Source: Thalassobellus sp050294475 (GTDB lineage: Bacteria > Bacteroidota > Bacteroidia > Flavobacteriales > Flavobacteriaceae). From it: a stretch of 64,000 nucleotides of DNA. Every line of letters starts with the position of its first letter. Within the stretch, counting starts at the first letter, position 1. The position numbers were made by a program, and so were the translations under genes. The stretch is taken from contig JBNKOE010000013.1 of NCBI GenBank assembly GCA_050294475.1, positions 466,640 through 530,639 of the forward strand, in the 5' to 3' direction. The notes beneath the pieces are model-generated. The model was not told where the DNA came from, ran no database searches, and was given only the letters and a program-made list of their open reading frames with translations. Positions 15,945 through 25,095 of this stretch are shown piece by piece.

Positions 15945-17650
15945 TATTCTTCTGCTTTTTTAAGTTCAACTGAATTTAAAATACGCTCTACTATTTGATC
16001 TGCATAAACATCATCTTTAAGATACGTAAGAACAATTTGCTGTACTACGTTTTCAGAAACAAATTGTAATAAGATATAATTACCATCTTGAACTTTTTGA
16101 GTTAAAGGATTTTTAGACTTTAAAGTTCCATATGTCTTTAAACCCTCAGCGCCATTTGGGGTTGTGTATTTTTCTCTTAAAACAACAATATCTTGAGCTC
16201 CTTGTTGCTCCATACCCTTTATAGCTAATTCTGAAACTTGCTCAATATTTATTTTATTATCGCCTAAATTTTTATAGTTAGCTGTATTTACCATAATACT
16301 AAACGATTCTATTAAAGAACCATAAGCAAAAGAAGTCATACTTACGTTCGCTTTAGCTTCATCTGGAATTGATAATTCTACTCGTTTTAAAACTTTAGGT
16401 GTACTAATAGTAACTGGAGGCACGCCGTATTGACTAGTTACCCAATTACCTTCTAATAGCTCTTTACTTTCATGACCAATAATAGTGTCTTTTACGTAAT
16501 TGAAACCATATTTTATACCAAACCCAACAAATGTTGCCATTAAAAGAAATACACCAATTGCAACAGTAATTATAATTTTTTTACGTTTCTTTTTACGTTC
16601 TAACTCTTCTCTATATTTTTCGTCTAAAAGCTTTTCTTCTTCAGTAGGTTCGGGTAGTGCTTCTTTTACATGATCTATTTCTAAATCTATAGTATTTCTG
16701 TCTAATTTAGCAAGCTCAACGTTTACAGCCGACTTTGCAAATTTTATTAAATCGGCACGTTTTAAAATGCTTTCTAGATTTTTAATATCTTCTTTACTTA
16801 AATCTACTTGATTGCCTTCTTTTAGTAATTGAAGTCTGCCTATAAGTTCATCTGTTGTACTCTCTAATGCACGATCATAAACTTTTTCATCTAGATATTT
16901 TCTAATAATGAATGTAAGCTCAGAATAATATTCTTTTATTTCTTCACTTTCTAAAAAATGACTTTCATCTAGCTTTTTTAAAGCTAATTTAGCGCGATCA
17001 TAAGGTGGTAATAAGGCAATTTGTTCCTCTTCCGTTAGTGGTTTTTTTCTCCAAATAAACCAGTAAATTAAAAACCCAATAATACCAATTATTAAAAGTG
17101 TTAGTAATACATATTCCCACCAATTACTTGATGGTTTTTTAACTTCAATAATTGGCTTAATATCGTATAGCCCTTGTTTTGTAGTATCTATTACAACATT
17201 GTTAACCTCAACTTTTAACGAATCGGTAAAAAATGTTTTATCTCCAATAATAATTTTTTGTCTAGGTATGGTATATGCTCCAGAATCAAATTGTGTTAAT
17301 CCATACTTTTTTATAAGGTTGAATTTATCGCCTTTTTTTAAAGTATCAACTTTATAAGACTCTATCATTTCTAAAGGCGAAAATGATTGCCCTTCTGGAA
17401 AAACCACCAAATTTGTAGTATCTGTTTCTACTTGAATTTGATACGTTATTTGTTCGCCAATTTTTATAGATGTAGAATCTATTGCAGAAGTAACTTGAGC
17501 ATTTAAACCCATTGACAGGGCTAAAAAGAAAACAAAGCATAAAGCTTGAAGCTTGAAGTTTAAAGTCTTCACGCCAGCATCTTTTTTTCTTAATATCTCT
17601 TTTTTCATATTTAATTTCTTCATTCCTCTAACTTCGCACATGGTGCTCAT
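15944..17650 (-). CDS. BatD-like membrane protein of the Bat operon, 568 aa
   Basis: A large envelope protein. A signal segment (FKLQALCFVFFLALSMGLNAQ, about 32-52) follows an odd basic leader. A periplasmic BatD-like beta domain (about 55-175; SIKIGEQITYQIQVETDT) and a transmembrane helix (about 180-202) come next. A cytoplasmic helical part (PPYDRAKLALKKLDES...YYSELTFIIRKYLDEKVYDRALESTTDELI) resembles DUF4381/BatD tails. A second helix (IIITVAIGVFLLMATFVGFGI) and another soluble domain close the protein. The start at 17650 overlaps the DUF58 stop by 1 base (TAATG), but Met at 17620 or 17608 would give a more normal signal peptide; I keep 17650 with reserve. Confidence 0.8.
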   Translation of the reverse strand: MSTMCEVRGMKKLNMKKEILRKKDAGVKTLNFKLQALCFVFFLALSMGLNAQVTSAIDSTSIKIGEQITYQIQVETDTTNLVVFPEGQSFSPLEMIESYKVDTLKKGDKFNLIKKYGLTQFDSGAYTIPRQKIIIGDKTFFTDSLKVEVNNVVIDTTKQGLYDIKPIIEVKKPSSNWWEYVLLTLLIIGIIGFLIYWFIWRKKPLTEEEQIALLPPYDRAKLALKKLDESHFLESEEIKEYYSELTFIIRKYLDEKVYDRALESTTDELIGRLQLLKEGNQVDLSKEDIKNLESILKRADLIKFAKSAVNVELAKLDRNTIDLEIDHVKEALPEPTEEEKLLDEKYREELERKKKRKKIIITVAIGVFLLMATFVGFGIKYGFNYVKDTIIGHESKELLEGNWVTSQYGVPPVTISTPKVLKRVELSIPDEAKANVSMTSFAYGSLIESFSIMVNTANYKNLGDNKINIEQVSELAIKGMEQQGAQDIVVLREKYTTPNGAEGLKTYGTLKSKNPLTQKVQDGNYILLQFVSENVVQQIVLTYLKDDVYADQIVERILNSVELKKAEE

Positions 17651-18516
17651 TATCCTCTTCTTTTAAAATACCCTAAAAGCTTTTTTACATAACTTTCATC
17701 TACACGACAATCTATAGCTCCAGCACCTGCTTTTTTAAAACTATCTTTGTAATAATTAACCTTTTCGTTATAAAACTTTCCGTAATTAAGTCTTACTTTT
17801 TTTGAAGCTGTATTAACCAACATGAGCTCACCTGTTTCTTCATCTTCCATTTGAACCATACCTAAGTTTGGTATTTCTTCTTCACGTTTATCATAAACTC
17901 TAATACCCGTAACATCATGTTTTCCTGATACTATTTTCATAGTTTGATGATACTCATCGGCAATAAAATCAGACAATACAAAAACAATGGCTTTTTTCTT
18001 CATTACATTTTGCATGAATTTTAAAGCCTCAACAAAATTGGTTTGTTTACTTTCTGGTTCAAACTCTATAAGCTCTCGAATAATACGAAGCACGTGAGAA
18101 CGACCTTTTTTAGGCGGAATATAAAGTTCTACTTTATCTGAAAATAAAATAAGTCCTATTTTATCGTTATTCTGTGTTGCTGAAAACGCTAAGGTAGCTG
18201 CTATTTCGGTAACAACTTCATTTTTAAATTGCTCATTTGTACCAAACAACTCTGAACCCGAAACATCTACCATAAGCATCATGGTAAGTTCGCGTTCTTC
18301 TTCAAAAACTTTTACAAATGGTTCGCTGTATCGTGCAGTAACATTCCAATCAATATTCCGAACATCATCTCCAAACTGATATTGACGTACTTCACTAAAA
18401 GTCATACCACGTCCTTTGAAGGTTGAATGATATTCGCCTCCAAAAATATGATCAGACAAACGGCGTGTCTTAATCTCAATTTTACGTACTTTTTTTAGTA
18501 ATTCCTTAGTATCCAT
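17650..18516 (-). CDS. DUF58 domain protein of the MoxR/Bat operon
   Basis: A 288-residue cytosolic protein. The DUF58 core FSEVRQYQFGDDVRNIDWNVTARYSEPFVKVFEEERE (about 43-79) is followed by a VWA-like fold with the modified metal motif MLMVDVSGSELFG (Asp-x-Ser-Gly-Ser). DUF58 proteins nearly always accompany MoxR ATPases, as here, where it follows moxR by 76 bases. It is the likely link between the cytosolic ATPase and the membrane VWA proteins. The gap to moxR contains short AT-rich inverted text (CAATTGTC, ATCAATTGT) but no clear terminator. Confidence 0.92.
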   Translation of the reverse strand: MDTKELLKKVRKIEIKTRRLSDHIFGGEYHSTFKGRGMTFSEVRQYQFGDDVRNIDWNVTARYSEPFVKVFEEERELTMMLMVDVSGSELFGTNEQFKNEVVTEIAATLAFSATQNNDKIGLILFSDKVELYIPPKKGRSHVLRIIRELIEFEPESKQTNFVEALKFMQNVMKKKAIVFVLSDFIADEYHQTMKIVSGKHDVTGIRVYDKREEEIPNLGMVQMEDEETGELMLVNTASKKVRLNYGKFYNEKVNYYKDSFKKAGAGAIDCRVDESYVKKLLGYFKRRG

Positions 18517-18592
18517 TTTTCAATTGTCTATTGAATATTCATTATTGATTAATTCTACTTAGTAATCAATTGTCAATTATCAATTGTGAATT

Positions 18593-19597
18593 TTAAGGCA
18601 CTTCTATTTCGTTTACTATTTTATTGATGATATCTACCGATGTTACATTTTCGGCTTCGGCTTCGTAAGTAATACCTATTCTATGCCTTAATACATCGTA
18701 AACAACAGCACGAACATCTTCTGGAATCACATAACCACGACGCTTAATAAAAGCATAACATTTAGCAGCAGTAGCCAAATTGATACTTCCACGAGGTGAT
18801 GCTCCAAAAGAAATTAATGGTTTTAAATCGGCAAGTTTATATTTCTCTGGGTAACGTGTTGCAAAAATAATATCAAGAATATATTTCTCAATTTTTTCAT
18901 CCATATACACATCGCGAACAGCTTCTTGAGCTTTCAGAATTTGATCTATAGATACTACAGGATTTACTTTATCCCAAGCACCTTTCATATTCGCTCGCAT
19001 TATTAATTGTTCTTCGGCAATTTTTGGATAATCAATAACTGTTTTTAGCATAAAACGGTCTACCTGTGCTTCTGGCAAAGGATAAGTTCCTTCTTGCTCA
19101 ACAGGATTTTGAGTTGCCATTACTAAAAATGGTTTATCTAACTTAAATGTTTCATCACCAATAGTTACTTGTTTTTCTTGCATAGCCTCTAATAAAGCAG
19201 ATTGCACTTTTGCAGGTGCTCTGTTAATCTCATCTGCTAAAACAAAATTGGCGAAAATAGGTCCTTTTTTTATGGAAAAATCATTAAGCTTCATGTTATA
19301 GATTAATGTTCCTGTAACATCTGCTGGTAATAAATCTGGTGTAAACTGTACTCTACTAAAACTTCCATCTACAGCTTGTGCTAAGGTATTAATAGCAAGG
19401 GTTTTTGCTAAACCAGGCACACCTTCTAATAGAATATGACCTTGTCCTAACAACCCAATTAGCAAACGTTCGACCATGTGTTTTTGTCCAACGATGACTT
19501 TATTCATCTCTAGCATTAGTAAATCAACAAAAGCACTTTCCTTTTCAATTTTCTCGTTAATTGTCTTAATATCAATTGTACTGGTATCTTCCATCAT
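18593..19597 (-). CDS. MoxR family AAA+ ATPase
   Basis: A 334-residue cytosolic AAA+ ATPase and the first gene of the Bat operon. The Walker A loop is GVPGLAKT (59-66). Walker B with the acidic pair is FVLADEINRAPAKVQSALLEAMQE (Asp122-Glu123). The sensor and arginine region MATQNPVEQEGTYPLPEAQVDRFML is intact. MoxR ATPases are thought to act as chaperones that activate or assemble VWA-domain proteins; the BatA and BatB genes downstream fit this. The ATG at 19597 is followed by a second Met, so 19594 is an equal choice. Confidence 0.95.
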   Translation of the reverse strand: MMEDTSTIDIKTINEKIEKESAFVDLLMLEMNKVIVGQKHMVERLLIGLLGQGHILLEGVPGLAKTLAINTLAQAVDGSFSRVQFTPDLLPADVTGTLIYNMKLNDFSIKKGPIFANFVLADEINRAPAKVQSALLEAMQEKQVTIGDETFKLDKPFLVMATQNPVEQEGTYPLPEAQVDRFMLKTVIDYPKIAEEQLIMRANMKGAWDKVNPVVSIDQILKAQEAVRDVYMDEKIEKYILDIIFATRYPEKYKLADLKPLISFGASPRGSINLATAAKCYAFIKRRGYVIPEDVRAVVYDVLRHRIGITYEAEAENVTSVDIINKIVNEIEVP

Positions 19598-19783
19598 TTT
19601 ATATTTTTTAAAAACTCGAATATACTGCCCTTAATTGAGCACTGCAAATTGTTAAAATTTTTCTTTAACCGCTGTTAAAGAATGGTTAAAAAATCAAGTG
19701 AAATCCCTTTATTTAAGGCTTTAACGATTAATTATGATAAGTAAATCATAATTTTTACTTTTCCAAAAATTTAATCTAAAAAA

Positions 19784-19813
19784 AAGGAGCATTACCATTT
19801 GGCATTGCTCCTT
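19784..19813 (-). terminator. Intrinsic terminator of the DUF4382 gene
   Basis: On the minus strand AAGGAGCA (19813-19806) pairs with TGCTCCTT (19791-19784), the loop adds two more GC pairs, and eight T residues follow. It is 27 bases after the stop at 19840. The rest of the 240-base gap to moxR shows nothing else recognisable. Confidence 0.8.
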
Positions 19814-19839
19814 ATATTCTAATTGGTGTTTTATTTAAC

Positions 19840-20940
19840 TTATTCTAAAACTAGAGTTGCATCAATTATCTCTATTTCTGATGGCTCTAAAGTAACCATA
19901 AATTCTTGAGAAACATAACCAGTAGCACCAATAGTAACCGTATAATCTCCTGGTAAAATATCTTCAATAATATATTCGCCACTAGCGTTAGTTTCAACAT
20001 TTGTTGAATTTGAGTCATTAATTGAAATCGTTGCAATTACCCCATCAGCTAAACCAGATATTGTTCCGCTAACGGTGGCAGGTTTAAGCATAAGCTCAAT
20101 TGGGTCAGATAAAATTGTAACCTCTCCATTCGTTACTAAAACTCCAGAAACAATAGTTTCTTCATAATCAGAAGTTATATCAATTGGAGTAACAATAACA
20201 TCATACGTTCCTTCTGGAACACCCCATAATGCAAAAGCTCCTGTTTCTTCTGTATTAGCAGAAATAATAAAATCATCTTCAGGGTCATCGTTACCCATAT
20301 CATCAACTAATACAGAAACCATTGACGGAACATCTGTTGGTGTTATAGTTCCTTCTATAATTCCTGAACTTACTTCTGCACTAGCATAAAGTACAGGTTT
20401 TAAAATAATATTATCAGAATTACCAGCTATAACAATTGATTTTTCTACATCAAAATCTAAGATATAGTTATAAGTAAATCCTTCTTCAATAACGGCATCT
20501 ACTTTAACTTTTAAACCTGATTGTTGCGCACTTGGTGTTTTTAAATCAAAGGTTTCTGGTTCATCAGCATTATTTCTAATCACAATTGTGTTGCCGTCTC
20601 CTAATACTAAACGTATTTGTTTAAGCGTGCCAACTGGAATTGGAAATCTGTCTACTAACACTTCATTAACACCACCGGTTAAATTCAATAAATCAATAGT
20701 GCCAGTCTTTATCATTTCTAAATCAATCCAACCACTATCATCATCGCTATCATCCATTTTAATCATAACACCAACTACATTAACGTTTACTTCATCATAA
20801 TCACCTGGAGAATCAACTAGTTTTACTGATATTGTTGGTGCTTTAGCACTTATTTTGTTAGATTGTGAATCGCTACACCCAAAGATGGTTATCATTAAAA
20901 ATGATAGAAAAAATAATCTTACTGTTTTTAAAGTTTTCAT
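19840..20940 (-). CDS. DUF4382 lipoprotein with carboxypeptidase-regulatory-like domains
   Basis: A 366-residue lipoprotein. A lipobox in SFLMITIFGCSDSQ (Cys about residue 22) directs it to the membrane or cell surface. A DUF4382 domain (about 35-190; TISVKLVDSPGDYDEVNVNVVGVMIKM ... GTIDLLNLTGGVNEVLVDRFPIPVGTLKQIRL) is followed by two beta-sandwich domains of the carboxypeptidase-regulatory type (about 195-285 and 290-366; GAFALWGVPEGTYDVIV and GEYIIEDILPGDYTVTIGATGYVSQ). Function unknown; such proteins are probably surface-exposed scaffolds. It is monocistronic, with its own terminator. Confidence 0.85.
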   Translation of the reverse strand: MKTLKTVRLFFLSFLMITIFGCSDSQSNKISAKAPTISVKLVDSPGDYDEVNVNVVGVMIKMDDSDDDSGWIDLEMIKTGTIDLLNLTGGVNEVLVDRFPIPVGTLKQIRLVLGDGNTIVIRNNADEPETFDLKTPSAQQSGLKVKVDAVIEEGFTYNYILDFDVEKSIVIAGNSDNIILKPVLYASAEVSSGIIEGTITPTDVPSMVSVLVDDMGNDDPEDDFIISANTEETGAFALWGVPEGTYDVIVTPIDITSDYEETIVSGVLVTNGEVTILSDPIELMLKPATVSGTISGLADGVIATISINDSNSTNVETNASGEYIIEDILPGDYTVTIGATGYVSQEFMVTLEPSEIEIIDATLVLE

Positions 20941-21193
20941 AGTTTTATATTTTTATTATGCATTTGAAATTCAATTAATTATATATACGTACTCACAATA
21001 TTAAATAGACTATCCTATTACAAAAAATGTATTTTATTTAATGCCAAATATTTTACGTTACTAAGTATGGAGAGATTTTGAGCAGAATAAAAATAATAGC
21101 AATTGTTGTTATTTCTATTTATAAAAACAATTATACAATTTTATATCTCTTTTGAGTATTTTTATGTGCAAATTGCAAAAAAATCAATATAAA

Positions 21194-21946
21194 ATGAACA
21201 AAACGGCATTAATAACAGGAGCCACTAGTGGCATTGGAGAAGCAACAGCATACGAATTTGCAAAAAACGGAATTAACTTAGTGCTTTGCGGAAGACGTTT
21301 AGAGCGCCTAAATACTATACAAAAATCTTTAGAAAAGTTAACAAATGTACATACTCTAAATTTTGATGTAAGTAATAAACAAGGAACCTTAGATGCCATA
21401 GCTTCCATTCCTCAAAAATTTAAACAAATTGATGTTTTAATTAATAATGCAGGTAACGCACATGGTTTAGACGCCATAAATGAAGGAAATATGGACGATT
21501 GGGATGCCATGATGGATATTAATGTAAAAGGCCTTTTGTATGTAAGCAAAGCTATTATACCACAAATGACAGCAAGACAATCTGGACACATTATTAACAT
21601 TGGTTCTTCGGCAGGAAAAGAAGTTTATGCTAAAGGAAATGTGTATTGCGCTAGTAAACATGCTGTTTTGGCCATTACAGAAGGTATGCGAATTGATTTA
21701 AATCCGTTTGGAATTAAAGTTGGAGCTATTAACCCTGGCTTAGTTGAAACCGAATTTTCGAAAGTTCGTTTTAAAGGCGATAAAATTGCCGACAATGTTT
21801 ACAAAGGCTTTAAGGCTCTGCAAGCAAATGATATTGCTGAAATTATTTATTTTGCTATATCGCGTCCGCCTCATGTAAATATTGCTGATTTGTTAGTATT
21901 TCCAACGGCACAGGCAAATAGTACAACGGTTAAAAAAGAGTTATAA
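21194..21946 (+). CDS. Short-chain dehydrogenase/reductase
   Basis: A 250-residue classical SDR. The Rossmann dinucleotide loop is TGATSGIG (8-15), followed by LVLCGRRLERL, which favours NADP. NNAG and the catalytic set NIGSSAGKEVYAKGNVYCASK (Ser...Tyr-x-x-x-Lys) are intact, with INPGLVETEFS later. The family member is of the YdfG / serine 3-dehydrogenase-like type, so a 3-hydroxy acid substrate is possible but not shown. An upstream in-frame ATG at 21152 would add 14 residues before MNKTALITG and is unlikely. It is a single gene, divergent from the DUF4382 gene across 250 bases with no other feature seen. Confidence 0.93.
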   Translation: MNKTALITGATSGIGEATAYEFAKNGINLVLCGRRLERLNTIQKSLEKLTNVHTLNFDVSNKQGTLDAIASIPQKFKQIDVLINNAGNAHGLDAINEGNMDDWDAMMDINVKGLLYVSKAIIPQMTARQSGHIINIGSSAGKEVYAKGNVYCASKHAVLAITEGMRIDLNPFGIKVGAINPGLVETEFSKVRFKGDKIADNVYKGFKALQANDIAEIIYFAISRPPHVNIADLLVFPTAQANSTTVKKEL

Positions 21947-22060
21947 ATGAATATTAGATACTTTGCCTAATTTGAAGAAAAAACATTTAAAGACCAAGTT
22001 TTTCATCCCCATAGAATTTTAAACTAAAAAAAAGATTTCTACCTTCGCGGGAATAAAGCT

Positions 22061-23194
22061 ATGATTAATAAACGCTTACTTATAAAACACCTTTTAGCTC
22101 ATAATGATGAGAACAGTTTTTATGATAAAAAGCGAAAAATTGATATTAGCCATAAAGAAGGAAAAGCAAAATTTTTAAAACATGTTTGTGCCCTTTCAAA
22201 TAGTAATCCAAAAAACAATTCTTACATAGTTATTGGAATAGAAGATGAAGACAATAATATTGTTGGTGTCGATTTTTTTGATGATAGTAAAATTCAAAAT
22301 CTTATAAATGCCTATTTAACCAACCCACCAATTATTCAATACGAAAACATCCCGTTTCCGCATTTACCAGAAAACAAAGTTGTTGGTTTAGTTACTATTA
22401 GAGCAATAAATAAAATTACTTCGCTTAAAAAAAACATATGGAAATACTACGGCGGCTCTGTATTTTTTAGAGATGGTAGTATGAGTATGCCAAAAGTATT
22501 TGATATTGAAATAAAAGACAGCAACTCTAAAATAGTTGAAGCTATTGAAAACAATGCGCAAAACAATATAGAGCATACTTTAAATGGCGTTTTCGATTTT
22601 ATGAATACTCGAAAAGATTACAATGCACAATACAAAGTTTTTAAAGAATATTTTGTGGTATGTTGGGCAGGACAAAAAAAAGTAGTTAAAGATGAAGTTT
22701 TCTTTTCTAGAGTAGATATAGAACTTATAAACGAACAGGTGCGTTTGTTTTTTTCTGCCTTAGATGAAGTTTCCATTTCTTTTGATGCCGATAGTTTTAA
22801 AATTGTAGAATACGTAAATCTTGGATTTCAAAATCAAAATAAATATTATCAACTTGAAGAAACCAATATTCGTTTTGAAAATAATGCTAGTTACAATATT
22901 GAAACCAAACTTTTATTTAAACCACCTCAATATGATAAAAAAGTATTATATCATATTTACAATACCAATAATGCTATTTTAGAAAAACTAAAAAAAGGAT
23001 TATCATTTACTAAAGCTGAAGAATTAGATTTAAAAAACTTACCCGTAACTTATCTTATTTGTTATTTAAACCTGTTTCACGATGCCATAGATAAGCTTAA
23101 CGAAGCAAAACCATATTTAAAAAAACACAGTGAAACCCTATATAACTCCTACAAAGAATCTATAAGGATTTTACGAAAAGTAAAATATAGCTAA
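22061..23194 (+). CDS. AlbA_2-type putative nucleic-acid-binding protein
   Basis: A 377-residue cytosolic protein. The N-terminal part (about 25-145) reads as an AlbA_2 / Schlafen-like domain: IDISHKEGKAKFLKHVCALSNSNPKNNSYIVIGIEDEDNNIVG, with VVGLVTIRAI and the WKYYGGSVFFRDGSMSMP end. The rest is helical and charged and matches no family known to me. In other bacteria this domain occurs in regulators and helicase-like proteins. The protein has no ATPase motif. It is 114 bases after the SDR gene and is followed by a terminator. Confidence 0.75.
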   Translation: MINKRLLIKHLLAHNDENSFYDKKRKIDISHKEGKAKFLKHVCALSNSNPKNNSYIVIGIEDEDNNIVGVDFFDDSKIQNLINAYLTNPPIIQYENIPFPHLPENKVVGLVTIRAINKITSLKKNIWKYYGGSVFFRDGSMSMPKVFDIEIKDSNSKIVEAIENNAQNNIEHTLNGVFDFMNTRKDYNAQYKVFKEYFVVCWAGQKKVVKDEVFFSRVDIELINEQVRLFFSALDEVSISFDADSFKIVEYVNLGFQNQNKYYQLEETNIRFENNASYNIETKLLFKPPQYDKKVLYHIYNTNNAILEKLKKGLSFTKAEELDLKNLPVTYLICYLNLFHDAIDKLNEAKPYLKKHSETLYNSYKESIRILRKVKYS

Positions 23195-23297
23195 CATTTT
23201 TTATTAATAAACTTAACCTTAAAGTAACTTTTAAGTTTTGAAAGCATATAAAAATATATTAGCTTCGCGGTGCTATTAATCTTTTTTAGATATAAAT

Positions 23298-23344
23298 CTT
23301 GTCTCTACCCGAAAAAAACGGCACTGAGGCAAGGTTTTTTTGTT
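23298..23344 (+). terminator. Intrinsic terminator between the AlbA_2 gene and the aldehyde dehydrogenase
   Basis: CTTGTCTC (23298-23305) pairs with GAGGCAAG (23326-23333) with one wobble pair, and a T-run follows. The inner CCG/CGG adds pairs. It lies between two convergent genes. Confidence 0.65.
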
Positions 23345-23353
23345 TTCTATAAA

Positions 23354-24907
23354 TTACAAATCAAACTTAATACCCTGTGCCAAAGGCAACTCAGTGGTAT
23401 AATTAATAGTATTTGTTTGTCGGCGCATATATACTTTCCAAGCATCACTACCAGATTCTCGTCCGCCACCAGTTTCTTTTTCACCTCCAAAAGCCCCACC
23501 AATTTCGGCTCCAGAAGTTCCAATATTTACATTGGCGATACCACAATCACTTCCTTCAACAGATAAAAACCTTTCAGCTTCTCGTAAATTATTTGTCATA
23601 ATTGCTGAGCTTAATCCTTGAGCAACTTCATTTTGAATAGCAATCGCGTTTTCAACATCACCAGTATATTTTAATAAGTATAAAACAGGAGCAAAGGTTT
23701 CATGCTGTACTATCTTAAATTCTGGTTTAGCTTCTGCAATAGCTGGTTTTACATAACAACCGCTTTCATAGCCTTCACCATTTAAAACACCACCTTCAAC
23801 AATTATTTTACCACCTTCTTCAACAACTTTTGCTAATGCATTTTCATACATTTTTACAGCATCTGTATCAATTAGTGGTCCTACATGATTCATTTCATCT
23901 AACGGATTTCCAATACGTAATTGTTTATAAGCATCGGTAACTGCCGCTTTTACTTTATCATAAATTGAGTCGTGAATAATTAATCGTCTTGTACTTGTAC
24001 AACGTTGCCCTGCGGTACCAACAGCACCAAAAACAGCACCAATAACTGTCATTTTTATATCAGCATCTGGAGTCACAATAATGGCATTATTACCTCCTAA
24101 TTCTAACAAACTTTTACCTAAACGTCCTGCTACCTCTTGTGCTACAATTTTCCCCATTCTTGTAGAACCTGTTGCAGAAATTAAAGGAATACGAATATCT
24201 TTTGTCATAAACTCGCCAACTTTATAATTGCCATTTATTAAACACGAAATACCTTCAGGCAAATTATTTTTTGCAAAAACCTCAGCAGCAATATTCTGGC
24301 AAGCAATACCACAAAGTGGTGCTTTTTCACTAGGTTTCCAAACACAAACATCACCACAAACCCATGCCAAAGCGGTGTTCCACGCCCAAACTGCCACTGG
24401 AAAATTAAATGCTGAAATAATTCCAACAATCCCTAATGGATGATATTGCTCATACATTCTGTGTCCAGGACGTTCACTGTGCATGGTCAATCCGTGAAGC
24501 TGACGAGATAACCCAACCGCAAAATCGCAGATATCTATCATTTCTTGGACTTCTCCCAAACCTTCCTGAAGACTTTTACCCATTTCATAAGACACTAGTT
24601 TTCCTAAAGCTTCTTTCTTTTCCCGGAGTTTATCACTAAACTGACGCACAATATCACCACGTTGAGGGGCAGGCTTAGTTCGCCAAATTTTGAAAGCTTT
24701 TGTTGCTGCATCCATTACTTTTTCATAATCTTCTTTGGACGTAATTGCAACTTTTCCAATTAATTGATTATCTACTGGAGAATAACTTTCTATTATATTA
24801 TTACCAAAATAGTTTTTTAAACCTGTTGAAGTGCCTTCATTTAAACTTTTAACACCTAATAAAGCTAAAGACTCCTTAATTTCAAAATCATTAAAAATTA
24901 CACTCAT
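23354..24907 (-). CDS. Aldehyde dehydrogenase, ALDH7 type (aminoadipate-semialdehyde / piperideine-6-carboxylate)
   Basis: A 517-residue NAD(P)-dependent aldehyde dehydrogenase. The catalytic Cys303 lies in GTAGQRCTSTRR, the general base Glu269 in LLELGGNNAIIV, and ISATGSTRMGKIV is the nucleotide-binding turn. The tail GSDCGIANVNIGTSGAEIGGAFGGEKETGGGRESGSD and the early text WRTKPAPQRGDIVRQ are those of the ALDH7 group, which oxidises alpha-aminoadipate semialdehyde in lysine breakdown. Only a single gene of that pathway is in view, so the substrate is inferred from family resemblance. It is monocistronic. Confidence 0.88.
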   Translation of the reverse strand: MSVIFNDFEIKESLALLGVKSLNEGTSTGLKNYFGNNIIESYSPVDNQLIGKVAITSKEDYEKVMDAATKAFKIWRTKPAPQRGDIVRQFSDKLREKKEALGKLVSYEMGKSLQEGLGEVQEMIDICDFAVGLSRQLHGLTMHSERPGHRMYEQYHPLGIVGIISAFNFPVAVWAWNTALAWVCGDVCVWKPSEKAPLCGIACQNIAAEVFAKNNLPEGISCLINGNYKVGEFMTKDIRIPLISATGSTRMGKIVAQEVAGRLGKSLLELGGNNAIIVTPDADIKMTVIGAVFGAVGTAGQRCTSTRRLIIHDSIYDKVKAAVTDAYKQLRIGNPLDEMNHVGPLIDTDAVKMYENALAKVVEEGGKIIVEGGVLNGEGYESGCYVKPAIAEAKPEFKIVQHETFAPVLYLLKYTGDVENAIAIQNEVAQGLSSAIMTNNLREAERFLSVEGSDCGIANVNIGTSGAEIGGAFGGEKETGGGRESGSDAWKVYMRRQTNTINYTTELPLAQGIKFDL

Positions 24908-25095
24908 TTATTTTTGTTTTTTAATAATTATTTAGTTTTAGCTAAAATATAATAAAAATTAAGTTTGACTTGTTTATAAAAAAAAATTTTTTTATGCTAA
25001 AATTTTGACTTTTAATTATAACATTATATTTTTACAACTTATCTTATTGCTTTTATTGAAAATTTTTGCTATAGACACCCCAAATCTTCATTTTT

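Noticed and set aside
23270..23566. Plus-strand 98-residue open frame
   Set aside because: Covers the terminator and the antisense 3' end of the aldehyde dehydrogenase.
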